DNA from: Pseudalkalibacillus sp052246725
GTDB taxonomy: Bacteria > Bacillota > Bacilli > Bacillales > Fictibacillaceae
Strand: one strand, 5' to 3'
NCBI GenBank assembly: GCA_052246725.1
Contig: JBQQCL010000003.1
Length of the DNA: 64,000 nucleotides
Part shown: one piece after another, positions 47,343-56,245 of the stretch
Layout: the number at the start of each line of letters is the position of its first letter
Numbering within the stretch: the stretch's first letter is position 1
Position numbers and translations under genes: made by a program
Notes under the pieces: model-generated
What the model was told of the DNA's origin: nothing
Database searches by the model: none
What the model saw: the letters and a program-made list of their open reading frames with translations, nothing else

Positions 47343-48350
47343 ATGAATGAACAGCCAAAAACAATCACTTTCATATCTAAATTCATACTTGTGCTTTTCC
47401 TATTCATCGGTGCATTCTTGACCTCCATGGTTTTCGGTGCGGCAGATACGACCATCAAGGATGTCTGGCTGGCGCTGACTTTCCAAAATACAAATGAAGC
47501 AGCATTAATGATCAATGAAATACGATTACCGCGTGAAATTGGAGCGATTCTTGTAGGTGCTGCACTTTCTGTATCTGGAGCGATCATGCAAGGATTGACA
47601 CGGAACCCGCTTGCAGACCCCGGCTTGCTTGGGTTGACTGCTGGCGCGAATGCAGCTCTTGCTGTCACCATGGTGTTCATACCGACAGCTAATTATTTCG
47701 GAATTATGATCGCTTGTTTCATCGGTGCAGCGATCGGTGCCATCATGGTCTTCGGTATTGGATCCATGAAGAAAGGCGGCTTTTCCCCATTTCGAATCGT
47801 TTTGGCAGGAGCTGCTGTTTCAGCATTCCTTTTTGCTGTGGCTGAGGGTGGAGGGATTTATTTTAAAATTTCTAAAGATGTTTCGATGTGGACCGCCGGT
47901 GGATTGGTTGGAACATCCTGGAGCCAGTTACAGGCCATTTTCCCTTTTATTGTATTCGGCATACTCATTTCCCTTACGCTTTCAAGACAATTGACAATCC
48001 TCAGTTTGAATGAAGAAGTAGCAGTCGGACTTGGACAGAAAATCACACAAATTAAAGCGATTCTTTTTGTCGTCATTATCTTATTGGCCGGAGCGTCTGT
48101 CGCCCTTGTCGGAAACATGGCCTTCATCGGATTGATGATTCCTCATATCGTCCGTGCTATCGTCGGGACGGATTATCGTTCTATCTTGCCAATGTCTGCG
48201 GTTCTTGGCGCAGCGTTCATGCTGCTTGCAGATACCCTTGGACGTACGATCAATGCTCCGTTTGAAACACCGGTAGCGGCAATTGTCGCGATCATGGGTC
48301 TCCCCTTCTTCCTTATCATAGTTCGAAAAGGAGGGAAAGCATTCTCATGA
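47343..48350 (+). CDS. Iron-siderophore ABC transporter permease 1 (FecCD family)
   Basis: 335 residues, about ten membrane spans. FecCD motifs: LRLPREIGAILVGAALSVSG-type opening (INEIRLPREIGAILVGAAL), GAIMQGLTRNPLADPGLLGL, and NMAFIGLMIPHIVRAIVGTD contacting the ATPase. The ribosome site before ATG 47343 is weak. The stop overlaps the next start (ATGA). Confidence 0.93.
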   Translation: MNEQPKTITFISKFILVLFLFIGAFLTSMVFGAADTTIKDVWLALTFQNTNEAALMINEIRLPREIGAILVGAALSVSGAIMQGLTRNPLADPGLLGLTAGANAALAVTMVFIPTANYFGIMIACFIGAAIGAIMVFGIGSMKKGGFSPFRIVLAGAAVSAFLFAVAEGGGIYFKISKDVSMWTAGGLVGTSWSQLQAIFPFIVFGILISLTLSRQLTILSLNEEVAVGLGQKITQIKAILFVVIILLAGASVALVGNMAFIGLMIPHIVRAIVGTDYRSILPMSAVLGAAFMLLADTLGRTINAPFETPVAAIVAIMGLPFFLIIVRKGGKAFS

Positions 48351-49354
48351 TCCATCCTGCATTGATTCGAAAACAAAGATTAACGATTTTGTCACTGAGT
48401 ATACTGATTCTGATCACATTCATTATCAGTATTAGTACGGGGTATGCTGCATTGTCCTATGACCGGCTGCTCCCTACTATTCTAGGACAGGGAACGTTTA
48501 AAGAAGAATTCATTTTATTTGATATACGCTTGCCCCGAATTTTAATTACGTTACTAGCTGGAATGGCCCTTGCTGTATCTGGATCGATTTTACAAGGAAT
48601 CACCCGTAATGACCTTGCTGACCCTGGTATCATCGGTATCAATTCAGGGGCAGGTGTAGCGATCGCAATTTTCTTTTTGTTTTTTCCGATTGAAGCTGGT
48701 TCGTTTGTGTACATGCTACCACTTGTGGCGTTCATTGGTGCCCTGTTGACAGGTTTCCTGCTCTATCTGTGCTCTTACGATAAAAAGACCGGCCTCCAAC
48801 CAGTGCGATTAGTATTGATCGGTGTCGGTTTTTCAATGGCGATGTCTGGAATCATGATCGTTCTTATTTCATCTTCTGAACGTCAAAAAGTTGATTTTAT
48901 CGCAAAGTGGTTAGCAGGAAACATTTGGGGGACGGATTGGCCGTTCATATGGGCAATCCTTCCATGGCTGATAATCCTCATCCCTTTTACACTCTATAAA
49001 GCTAACCGATTGAACCTCCTTGGTGTTAGTGAACCAGTAGCAATAGGTGTTGGCGTTTCCATAGAAAAAGAGCGGATCATCCTGCTTTTAACAGCTATCG
49101 CCCTTGCCGCAGCAGCCGTTTCCGTAACTGGAGGTATTGCATTTGTCGGATTGATGGCTCCTCATATTGCTAAAGCTTTGGTGGGTCCTCGTCATCAAAT
49201 GTTTATACCCATTGCTGTTCTGATCGGCGGTTGGCTGCTACTGCTAGCAGATACGATCGGTCGAAACTTAGTCGGATCGAACGGCATTCCCGCAGGAATC
49301 ATGGTTGCATTGATCGGAGCGCCATATTTCATGTATTTGTTATTGAAAAAATAA
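48347..49354 (+). CDS. Iron-siderophore ABC transporter permease 2 (FecCD family)
   Basis: Second permease, 335 residues, with DIRLPRILITLLAGMALAVS, ILQGITRNDLADPGIIGINS and GIAFVGLMAPHIAKALVGPR. Its ATG overlaps the stop of permease 1 by four bases, giving translational coupling and a heterodimeric channel. Confidence 0.93.
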   Translation: MIHPALIRKQRLTILSLSILILITFIISISTGYAALSYDRLLPTILGQGTFKEEFILFDIRLPRILITLLAGMALAVSGSILQGITRNDLADPGIIGINSGAGVAIAIFFLFFPIEAGSFVYMLPLVAFIGALLTGFLLYLCSYDKKTGLQPVRLVLIGVGFSMAMSGIMIVLISSSERQKVDFIAKWLAGNIWGTDWPFIWAILPWLIILIPFTLYKANRLNLLGVSEPVAIGVGVSIEKERIILLLTAIALAAAAVSVTGGIAFVGLMAPHIAKALVGPRHQMFIPIAVLIGGWLLLLADTIGRNLVGSNGIPAGIMVALIGAPYFMYLLLKK

Positions 49355-49384
49355 GAGAGGCTGTCCTTAGGGGCAGCCTCTTGA
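49354..49384. terminator. Hairpin at the end of the siderophore operon
   Basis: AGAGAGGCTG / CAGCCTCTT right after the stop of permease 2; only a weak T tail on the plus strand (TTGAAGATTT). Confidence 0.6.
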
Positions 49385-49388
49385 AGAT

Positions 49389-49645
49389 TTATTTTAAAAG
49401 ATCCGTATTGATGAGAAGGACGACAAAACCAACAAGCGCTGCGATCGTATAGCTGATATAACCGACTCTTTTAATCTTCTTGTCTATGTTTGCCCTTCTC
49501 TGCAATTCTTTTATGTAGTCCATGACAAAACACAGGCTGAACACGATCCCGACCATCATCAGGTATTTTCCACTAAAAATAAAGTGTGCAATACCTATGA
49601 AGCGAGTGTCGCAATGCCGATATTCCCCAGGATAGTATCGTTCAT
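49389..49645 (-). pseudogene. Small membrane protein gene with frameshift
   Basis: From the ATG at 49645 the frame reads MNDTILGNIGIATLAS and then meets a stop; shifting by one base gives a continuous frame (FIGIAHFIFSGKYLMMVGIV, then FSLCFVMDYIKELQRR, ending VVLLINTDLLK) with two or three membrane helices. The full protein would be about 85 residues. Either a real frameshift or a sequencing error near 49597-49602. An internal ATG start (55 residues) is possible but lacks a ribosome site. Confidence 0.6.
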
Positions 49646-49658
49646 GTAATGATCATTC

Positions 49659-50054
49659 CTATCCATTCTTAGTTGCGTTATCCGATCTCTTGATTTTTCG
49701 CCAACGATTTAATATCTCAATACTGCTAATTCCCACTACCACCCAAAGTGCATAGTTATCAAACGCAATCCCAACTGACGATTCCCCACCCAGTAAGGTT
49801 AAAACAGCGATCAAGCCAAGGAGGTAAAACATCATACCGATTTGCCATTTGAGGGTAATTCGATCGTCATGATGTATTGTTACGCCTAAAATCAAACCGA
49901 TGAGAATGACACCGAGAATGCCGAATATCACCACATATTTAGGGGTGGCGTTCAATAAAGGCAAGTCGGGAAAATAGTCTATGACGAGCAATAAGGTAAA
50001 AAGAATCATAATACCAATTTGGATTTTGATTAACTTAATATGTTGTTTCAGCAT
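49659..50054 (-). CDS. Four-helix hypothetical membrane protein
   Basis: 131 residues from ATG 50054 (MLKQHIKLIKIQIGIMILFT), preceded by GGGGGAAGG. Hydrophobic spans: IQIGIMILFTLLLVIDYF, YVVIFGILGVILIGLILGV, WQIGMMFYLLGLIAVLTLLG, ALWVVVGISSIEI. Short basic C-terminus. The start overlaps the stop of the upstream P-loop kinase by about 20 bases, so they are coupled. Family not recognised. Confidence 0.75.
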   Translation of the reverse strand: MLKQHIKLIKIQIGIMILFTLLLVIDYFPDLPLLNATPKYVVIFGILGVILIGLILGVTIHHDDRITLKWQIGMMFYLLGLIAVLTLLGGESSVGIAFDNYALWVVVGISSIEILNRWRKIKRSDNATKNG

Positions 50055-50568
50055 GGCCTTCCCCCAATCCATTCAAATGCTTTTCAATTTCATTATTATT
50101 TTGCAAACTAACCAATTTTTCATCATATGTACTTAATAGCTCAAGGATTTCCTGTCTATTTTGGTTTTGGTAGGCTGCGTTCCAGATGAACATCTTCCGG
50201 AAGATTTTAAAAGTCGGTTTATAATTTGCTTTTTCTAGGCCGGTCCTCTGTAAAATGAACCTTTTGATGATTCTGTAGATCCGTTTTGAATAAGGCGTAT
50301 CCAATAGAATGATGAGATCGGCGTTCTGCAGACTATCCTTGATCCAGGTATGATGGGCACCTTCTATGATCCATCGTTCTGTTCTGATGATTTCGCATAA
50401 CTGCTGATCCCTTTCCTGATCGGTTCTTCTGACATCACCGGAAGTCGTCCTTCTCCAGACGACATTATCCAGTTCATAGTGCGGGATTTGCAAGCGGTTT
50501 GAAAGGTGTTTAGCGAGGGTTGTTTTCCCGCTCCCGACAGAGCCGATGATATGAATTCTTTTCATCAT
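50035..50568 (-). CDS. P-loop kinase-like protein (adenylate-kinase / FlaR-like)
   Basis: Predicted nucleotide-binding phosphotransferase or DNA-topology modulation protein of the AAA_18/FlaR group. Start ATG 50568 (MMKRIHIIGSVGSGKTTLAK) with GGGGA six bases upstream; 177 residues. Walker A GSVGSGKTT at residues 9-17, HYELDNVVWRR, RWIIEGAHHTWIKDSLQNAD (Walker-B-like and lid features) and DLIILLDTPYSKRIYR. No target is known from the sequence. Middle gene of a three-gene operon. Confidence 0.85.
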   Translation of the reverse strand: MMKRIHIIGSVGSGKTTLAKHLSNRLQIPHYELDNVVWRRTTSGDVRRTDQERDQQLCEIIRTERWIIEGAHHTWIKDSLQNADLIILLDTPYSKRIYRIIKRFILQRTGLEKANYKPTFKIFRKMFIWNAAYQNQNRQEILELLSTYDEKLVSLQNNNEIEKHLNGLGEGHAETTY

Positions 50569-50582
50569 GATCATCCCCGCTT

Positions 50583-50717
50583 TTAGTTCCAGAACTTTAT
50601 GAGTGTTAAGATACCTCGTAGCAGCCATTTTATTGGATAAATGATAAGTTCCGGTATCGCGAATAATAAATCTGGTACCCAGCTGTCCTTCTTTTTTTCC
50701 TTATAACGCCCCCTCAT
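50583..50717 (-). CDS. Small basic membrane-associated protein, 44 aa
   Basis: MRGRYKEKKKDSWVPDLLFA, then IPELIIYPIKWLLRGILTLI, ending KFWN. A basic N-terminus and an amphipathic or membrane helix. AAAGGGGAGCGGG lies just before the ATG at 50717. The kinase start follows 15 bases after its stop. Similar short proteins with a Lys-rich start and an IPEL-hydrophobic stretch are, from memory, present in other Bacillus genomes. Function unknown. Confidence 0.7.
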   Translation of the reverse strand: MRGRYKEKKKDSWVPDLLFAIPELIIYPIKWLLRGILTLIKFWN

Positions 50718-50852
50718 GTCCCGCTCCCCTTTTTACAGATTCTATCATTTGTTTTTTTACGTTCATGCAGGCTGTTTGGTTTCAAGAGTGAAGATTTTTC
50801 TGAGAAAAATCTCAGGCTGAGGTGACATAGGGCAAATTTCTTTCACGCTGGA

Positions 50853-51046
50853 GACAATCTGTTCACTTGTCGGGATAATCTGTTCACTTCTTGGATTATT
50901 CTGTTCACTTTCGCTTTTCGTAATAATGTGTTCACTTCTCACGTTATTCTGTTCACATCCAAATTAATCTGTTCACTTTCCCGATTATTCTGTTCACTTA
51001 GACCATTATTCTGTTCATTTCACAGGATAATCTGTTCAATTCCTCC
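50853..51046. repeat. Nine-unit tandem array, 21-bp period, core TAATCTGTTCACTT (reverse of the 4.6 kb array)
   Basis: TGTTCAC cores start at about 50860, 50881, 50902, 50929, 50950, 50970, 50991, 51012 and 51033: 21 apart, with one 27 and one 20. The core is the reverse complement of that at 4618-4806. The array follows the stop side of the minus-strand terminator at 51052 and precedes the promoter side of the kinase operon. Confidence 0.9.
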
Positions 51047-51051
51047 CATTC

Positions 51052-51091
51052 AAAAAAACCCCGAAACAGCGTATCACTAGCTGTTTCAGGG
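51052..51091 (-). terminator. Terminator of the lipoprotein gene
   Basis: CCTGAAACAGC / GCTGTTTCGGG followed by seven T on the minus strand. Confidence 0.9.
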
Positions 51092-51098
51092 ACCCTAA

Positions 51099-51773
51099 TC
51101 AAAATTCGATCATGAATGTTTCACTTTTATGGAGTGCTTCTTTGTTTTTAAAAACGTCGCTTGTCGTGATTTCAATCGACTCCAGGTTTTCAGCTTCGGT
51201 TTTTTCTAATATAAAACCCAGCTGTCCAAATCGTATCTCACCAGACTCAAAATCACCATAAAGTTCTTCTAAATAAAAATCATCTTCAAAGCTTTTTTTC
51301 TCCCCTTCATTTGTTTCCAACACGGAAACAGGCGAGAAGTTCAATGTTTCATCTGACGTGTTCTCCACTTTGATTTTCAGTTTTACATAATTGAAGTTGG
51401 ATTCTTTACTCGTAAATCCATGAAAGAAGTCGATTAGATCGGGCGATGGTGTATAGTTCATCAACTTCGCTTCCTCAAGTGTAACCTTGAAAGGACCTAC
51501 AGAAATTTGTTCTCCAGGAGTTGAAATAGCTAAAAGCTTCACCTTGCCATCCTCGTCCCGATGGGTTTTCCCCACCTCGGTAAGATCTCGATCATCAACC
51601 GCTTGCGGGCTTTCGATGAAGGCATCCCGTTTCTTCTCTTTCTTCTCATTTTGTTGCTCAGCTTCTGCTTTTTCCTCTGGCGGTGTTTCATGTGATTCGG
51701 TCTTAGCGTCATCCTCTGAGCAACCTGCCAGCAAAAGACCCACGCTGAAAACCGAAAGCCAAAAACGCTTCAT
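51099..51773 (-). CDS. DUF4352-like lipoprotein
   Basis: Surface lipoprotein, 224 residues from ATG 51773 (GGAGG eight bases upstream). Signal MKRFWLSVFSVGLLLAGC, lipobox LLAGC with Cys at residue 18. A charged linker (EEKAEAEQQNEKKEKKRD) is followed by a beta-sandwich: ISVGPFKVTLEEAKLMNY, NYVKLKIKVENTSDETLNFS and FGQLGFILEK, the pattern of DUF4352/telomeric-repeat-like immunoglobulin folds. Its stop is followed by a strong terminator. Role unknown. Confidence 0.82.
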   Translation of the reverse strand: MKRFWLSVFSVGLLLAGCSEDDAKTESHETPPEEKAEAEQQNEKKEKKRDAFIESPQAVDDRDLTEVGKTHRDEDGKVKLLAISTPGEQISVGPFKVTLEEAKLMNYTPSPDLIDFFHGFTSKESNFNYVKLKIKVENTSDETLNFSPVSVLETNEGEKKSFEDDFYLEELYGDFESGEIRFGQLGFILEKTEAENLESIEITTSDVFKNKEALHKSETFMIEF

Positions 51774-51854
51774 GTCTTTCGTCCTCCTGATCGTTCTGCG
51801 TGCAATAGTCACCCCATTGCCAACGAGACAACGGGGTGTATGCAATCTACTATT

Positions 51855-53270
51855 CTAGTGTTTCTTATGTGGATGTTTCGCTTTCAGTACTTCGAATAAC
51901 GTTTGTCCTGTTTCAGTGTTGTCATTCAAGCCACTGAACTTGAACTTCTTTGGTCCATAGGCATAGACGTTCACATCGACACCTGTGTGACCACTTGTCG
52001 TCCAGCCCGTTCCAGAGCGGACATCATAGATATGCTCGATTGCGTCATCTACTTTTACGACATCAATGGCGGCATTTTCATCGGCATGTGCTGCATCTTT
52101 CACCGAATTGACTTCCTCTTCAGTGAGGTCAAGGCCTGAGTATTCGTTCAACACTTCTTCCACTTCTGCACCATCAGCGATTTCGGCAGCCATGTAATCC
52201 GGCGTGCGTTCTGCAGCCTTGATTACATCCGGGTTGAACACGTATTCTCCACCGCGTCCGATAGCAAGTCCTCCAGTAGAATGGTCAGCAGTTGCCACCA
52301 CGAGGGTATGCTTGTCTTTTTTCGCAAATTCGATCGCATCTTCAAACGCTTTTTCGAAATCAGCCATTTCACTCATCGCACTGACGACATCGTTATCATG
52401 CCCCGCCCAGTCGATCTGGCTTCCTTCCACCATAAGGAAGAATCCGTCTTTGTCATCCTTCAATTTTCCAAGAGCGGTGTTCGTCATTTCGCTTAAAGAA
52501 GGCGTTTCTTCATCCCGGTCGATCATTTTATCAAGGCCTTTTGGTGCAAAGAGACCTAGAATTTGATCATTATTATCCTTAAGCATATCTTCCTTCGTCG
52601 TTACATAACTGTATCCATCTGCCTGGAACTCTTCTGCTAGATTCCGGTCTTCACGAACGAAATAAGAAGTTCCTCCGCCTAGCATGACATCGACTTTATG
52701 TTTGCCATCGATCATTTCATCATAATAATCATCTGCGATGGCGTTGTAGTTATTCCTTGATTCATCATGTGCACCGAATGAAGCCGGTGTCGCATGATTG
52801 ATTTGGGAAGTGGCGACTAGTCCAGTTGCTTTGCCCTGTTCCTTCGCTTCCTCAAGGATCGTTTTTACATTTTCTTTTTCCATATCAACAGAAATCGCAC
52901 CGTTATACGTCTTGATTCCGGCAGCCATTGAGGTCGCTGTCGCTGCAGAGTCCGGGATGTTTTCTTTCACATCGCCTTCTCCACCATCAAAATAAGGATC
53001 CCATGAATAAGTAGATTGCGTGCCGACTAAGTATTGGTCAAACGCTGTAGGTTCCATGTTTTTAGTAGATTGATCATCCTTTAAGTATCGGTACATCGTG
53101 GTATATGAAGGTCCCATTCCATCCCCGATCAGAAAGATGACGTTCTTGATTTCAGATTTCTTCCTGTCCGGTTTTGCTTCAACAGAAGAAGTAGCTGCAT
53201 AACTACCAATGACAAGTGAGGTAATAGCCGCAATAGGCACCAGTGTTTTTAATAATCTTTTCTTTAACAT
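51855..53270 (-). CDS. Secreted alkaline phosphatase (PhoA family)
   Basis: Exported phosphomonoesterase with two Zn and one Mg. 471 residues. Signal peptide LLKTLVPIAAITSLVIGSYA; metal site IFLIGDGMGPSYTTMYRYL; nucleophile Ser in NIPDSAATATSMAAGIKTYN; FFLMVEGSQIDWAGHDND and VVATADHSTGGLAIG with metal His/Asp residues; GWTTSGHTGVDVNVYAYGP near the end. Closest to the B. subtilis PhoA/PhoB type. GGGGAGGA is before the ATG. PhoP-type TTNACA repeats were not clear in the 300-base upstream gap. Confidence 0.95.
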   Translation of the reverse strand: MLKKRLLKTLVPIAAITSLVIGSYAATSSVEAKPDRKKSEIKNVIFLIGDGMGPSYTTMYRYLKDDQSTKNMEPTAFDQYLVGTQSTYSWDPYFDGGEGDVKENIPDSAATATSMAAGIKTYNGAISVDMEKENVKTILEEAKEQGKATGLVATSQINHATPASFGAHDESRNNYNAIADDYYDEMIDGKHKVDVMLGGGTSYFVREDRNLAEEFQADGYSYVTTKEDMLKDNNDQILGLFAPKGLDKMIDRDEETPSLSEMTNTALGKLKDDKDGFFLMVEGSQIDWAGHDNDVVSAMSEMADFEKAFEDAIEFAKKDKHTLVVATADHSTGGLAIGRGGEYVFNPDVIKAAERTPDYMAAEIADGAEVEEVLNEYSGLDLTEEEVNSVKDAAHADENAAIDVVKVDDAIEHIYDVRSGTGWTTSGHTGVDVNVYAYGPKKFKFSGLNDNTETGQTLFEVLKAKHPHKKH

Positions 53271-53590
53271 TGTGTATCCTCCCCTGTGGATATTTTTTCA
53301 AAATAATGTAAGTACCTGCATTATTATGTACCCCTAGTAAAGCATAACTTCTATCAGTTTTGGAGGATACAAGGTAATTTGATAGATACGGACTAGATAA
53401 AAAGTTTTAATAACTTACTAGTTTTCAATATATTAGGATAAAGTTTCTAGATATTCTATACTTATAAAGAGGAAATTTAGCACCCTTAAAAAAGAGGCAG
53501 CACGACGAAAAGACCTACCTAAACCAGGCAGGCCATGTTCACACGAAATGTCCAGAGAAATTGGATTCTTGTCCAGTAAACCTTTTACTC
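53271..53590. other. Gap upstream of alkaline phosphatase, no supported gene
   Basis: About 320 AT-rich bases. A GCCTGCCT..AGGTAGG stem with TCTTTTC (53495-53535 region) may terminate the gene at 53591. No open frame with a ribosome site. Confidence 0.4.
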
Positions 53591-54364
53591 TTAATCTACT
53601 ACTTCAAATTCGACCTCACCGAAATGATCAAAGACGGCACGGTATTTTCCAACCTCTAGTGGAAATGGGCTGAAGAAGGTGCCAGAAGAAATGGTCATTC
53701 CTTTTTTCAAGCTTTTACCTTGTGAAGCTAACATTTCTTTCAGCCAGACAACGGCATTCAATGGGTTATCCAGCACATAAGCAGACGGTCCTTCAGCCAC
53801 TTCTTCGCCATTGTGATAAACCTTGACAGAGAGGTTGTCCAACGGGATTGCAGGTGTCACTTTTATCGGTTCACCCACAACCACTTTACCGGTGACTGCG
53901 TTATCGGCGATCAACTCACCAATCGAGATTTTCGGAAACCAATCTTCAATACGGCAATCCGGTATTTCAAAACCAGGTGCAATAAGCGAATTTTCAAGGA
54001 TCTCTGCTGAATCCGCGGATGGTGGAATATCCTCTTTTATCATGAACATCAGCTCGGCTTCGACTAGCGGGTCGAAGAACTCTTTTTTGCTTAACACACC
54101 ATCATTCAGCACGTTTTGCTCCGTTAAAGTACCATAAACAGGCGCATCAGTATGAAAAACCTTTTGCAGACCTTTATTCGTCAAACTGATCTTATACCCT
54201 TTTACGGGATCAGCCTCGTCACCGCTCCAACGCTGAATAAATTCCTCTTGAACCTCATATAACGCTTCTTCTGTTGAAAAGCCTTCTGTATCGATTGAAG
54301 AAAGCTGCTCTTTCTCCTCATGGGCCTTCAGCAATGATGTAACGATTTCCTCTGTTTTAGTCAT
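53591..54364 (-). CDS. 2-keto-4-pentenoate hydratase-like protein (MhpD family)
   Basis: FAH-superfamily hydratase or decarboxylase of meta-cleavage type pathways. 257 residues: EALYEVQEEFIQRW, GYKISLTNKGLQKVF, PLVEAELMFMIKED (metal Glu residues), ENSLIAPGFEIPDCRIEDW, ELIADNAVTGKVVVG, PLNAVVWLKEML and ISSGTFFSPFPLE. GAAAGGGTG precedes the ATG. No aromatic ring-cleavage genes are adjacent, so the real substrate is unclear. The yczE-like gene is upstream on the same strand, separated by 29 bases. Confidence 0.87.
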   Translation of the reverse strand: MTKTEEIVTSLLKAHEEKEQLSSIDTEGFSTEEALYEVQEEFIQRWSGDEADPVKGYKISLTNKGLQKVFHTDAPVYGTLTEQNVLNDGVLSKKEFFDPLVEAELMFMIKEDIPPSADSAEILENSLIAPGFEIPDCRIEDWFPKISIGELIADNAVTGKVVVGEPIKVTPAIPLDNLSVKVYHNGEEVAEGPSAYVLDNPLNAVVWLKEMLASQGKSLKKGMTISSGTFFSPFPLEVGKYRAVFDHFGEVEFEVVD

Positions 54365-54393
54365 GATGATTGATACACCCTTTCATTGATGTT

Positions 54394-55035
54394 TTAAGCA
54401 GAACGGACATCCTTCTTCGGTTTTAGCGGTTCAGATAGTTTTGCCACCCACCTGCTCGTTTGCAGGTATGCACGTTGGTAGATCGGACTCTGGATGAAGG
54501 TGATGACGAATGTAAAAATGAAGACAGGACCACCAAGGAGCCACCCCAACAGAAGTGCGATGCTCTCTACTATGATACGAACACGGCTGATCGACATCCC
54601 AAGCTTATCTGAGATCGACAGCATGAAGCCATCCCTTGGTCCAGCTCCGATCCTCGCTCCCGAATACATCCCGCCGCCAATCCCCATCAGCACAATACCT
54701 AAAAACAAAACGAGGACATCTGTAAAAGTAGTTGATGATTGCGGAAAGATCTCGAGATAAAGGAACAGATCGACCAACGGGCCTACCGCCAATGCATTCA
54801 GGAAAGTCCCGATATTGATGTAGCTTTTGTCTAAGAAATAGGACACGACAACCAGGAACATACCTACAATGACAGCCCAGGTCCCGATCGTAAGTCCGAA
54901 TTTTTCAAATAACGCGATGTTCAATACATCCCATGGATGGATCCCTAAATGCTGCACCTTGATCGCTACGGAAATCCCATAGCTGAAAATGATCAATCCG
55001 AGCATAAAAAAAGGAATTTGTATGCGGAGCTTCAT
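54394..55035 (-). CDS. YczE/YitT-type membrane protein
   Basis: 213 residues with five or six membrane helices (IQIPFFMLGLIIFSYGISVA first), HLGIHPWDVLNIALFEKFG and YSGARIGAGPRDGFMLSISD, the family motif, plus VESIALLLGWLLGGP. B. subtilis YczE affects surfactin and bacillaene production, but the mechanism is unknown. ATG at 55035. Confidence 0.85.
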   Translation of the reverse strand: MKLRIQIPFFMLGLIIFSYGISVAIKVQHLGIHPWDVLNIALFEKFGLTIGTWAVIVGMFLVVVSYFLDKSYINIGTFLNALAVGPLVDLFLYLEIFPQSSTTFTDVLVLFLGIVLMGIGGGMYSGARIGAGPRDGFMLSISDKLGMSISRVRIIVESIALLLGWLLGGPVFIFTFVITFIQSPIYQRAYLQTSRWVAKLSEPLKPKKDVRSA

Positions 55036-55100
55036 AAGTTGCGCCTTCTTTCGAAATATTAAGTCTTTTCATTTTAGTGCACCAACGCATCAAATTCAAT

Positions 55101-55136
55101 AAAAAAGTCCTACCAACTTATAGTAGGACTTTTTTC
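55101..55136. terminator. Bidirectional-looking terminator
   Basis: AAAAAAGTCCTAC / GTAGGACTTTTTT with a 9-base loop; T runs on both strands. It lies after the ParB-like gene (minus strand). Confidence 0.9.
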
Positions 55137-55155
55137 CAATATTTATCTGTATTTC

Positions 55156-55623
55156 CTACTCTTTTAAAAGCTGCTCCACTCTGTTTTGCATGGAGAGGAT
55201 TACGGTACGTTTGTATCTCGCGCCTAGAAGGAGGACTTTGATTTGCTTGTAGCGTGAGAGTTTGTGAAAGCGCGGTTCTTTTCTCAAAAAAGTACGGACG
55301 ATCGCCCAGCTTTTCGGAGTCAATGGGAAATCGTCCAGAGGCTGCTTGTTCCGGATTCGCAAAAGAATCCCCTTCACTTTCGAAGGATCACTGTCATCGA
55401 CAATACATGGTGCATAGACATTTCGTGTTTCGTTCCGCAAGTGATCATAGCGTTCGCGGCCGCTCAAAAGGGTATACGTTCCGTCAGCCCGGTTCTTTTT
55501 CACGACTAAGATATACATACAGTCCCACATCAGGCTTTGCAGCTTCTTGATTTGTTCAGTAATTTTCACTGACAGATCCGGTTTGATCTTGTTCAGCGGG
55601 ATATACTGTACCGTAAATTTCAT
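55156..55623 (-). CDS. ParB/Srx-fold (ParB N-terminal-like) protein, 155 aa
   Basis: Residues 1-90 resemble the ParB N-terminal domain: VQYIPLNKIKPDLSVKITEQ, ILVVKKNRADGTYTLLSGRERYDHLR (GxxR loop), ending CIVDD. No helix-turn-helix partition domain or C-terminal dimer domain, so it is not chromosome ParB. GGGAGGG precedes the ATG. Stand-alone, with a strong terminator. It could be a small CTP-binding/ParB-like regulator; function unknown. Confidence 0.75.
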   Translation of the reverse strand: MKFTVQYIPLNKIKPDLSVKITEQIKKLQSLMWDCMYILVVKKNRADGTYTLLSGRERYDHLRNETRNVYAPCIVDDSDPSKVKGILLRIRNKQPLDDFPLTPKSWAIVRTFLRKEPRFHKLSRYKQIKVLLLGARYKRTVILSMQNRVEQLLKE

Positions 55624-55801
55624 CCATAACCCTCCCTGTCCCTGGGCTCATTCCTATTAACATTATATGAAGGATCTGGGCGGATGTGACTGTGTCCAAT
55701 CTTCGACAAACATTTGGACAATCGGTACGTTCGACCATACAACCTGTCTACCCCCTGAATACGATAATATAGTTTCTCTTGCAATTCAGGAGGTGGTAAA
55801 T

Positions 55802-56245
55802 TTGCAAAAGTATAACGTTAGGTTGAGCGGTAACAATCATGTCCCTGCAATAGATTCAGAAGCTTACGGGATGGCTAAACTCGTCGTAAATGGTTCACAA
55901 ACCAAAATAAAGTTCATTTTCAAGGTGGACGACATCCGTAATTTCGTACAAGCACATATCCATTTCGGAGCAATCGGGCAAAATGGTCAAGCAACTGTCT
56001 TATTAAAAGGTGATGAACTGACTTCTTTTGAAGAACAAGCCAGTACAGGCATTCAGAACGGCCTTATCGCAGGCACCATCACAGATAAAAACATCATCAG
56101 CAATGATGAAGGGGTGGAAAATGTGAGCGATTTGATCCTCCTTATGGATGAAGGGCTCATGTATATCAATGTTAATACGGAACAACATCCAGAAGGTGAA
56201 ATAAGAGGACAAATCATCCCCGTGCGGAAACGACCATCATTTTAG
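55802..56245 (+). CDS. CHRD-domain protein, no signal peptide
   Basis: The TTG at 55802 has AGGAGGTGG five bases upstream; the frame extends further up without support. 147 residues. CHRD (chordin) features: YNVRLSGNNHVPAIDSEAYG, AHIHFGAIGQNGQATVLLKG, MYINVNTEQHPEGEIRGQI. CHRD domains are usually extracytoplasmic; here no signal is seen, as in several Bacillus spore- or surface-associated CHRD proteins. A terminator follows at 56375. Function unknown. Confidence 0.85.
   Translation: MQKYNVRLSGNNHVPAIDSEAYGMAKLVVNGSQTKIKFIFKVDDIRNFVQAHIHFGAIGQNGQATVLLKGDELTSFEEQASTGIQNGLIAGTITDKNIISNDEGVENVSDLILLMDEGLMYINVNTEQHPEGEIRGQIIPVRKRPSF

Noticed and set aside
53271..53590. PhoP box before the alkaline phosphatase gene
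   Set aside because: No clear run of TTNACA direct repeats with 11-bp phasing could be read.
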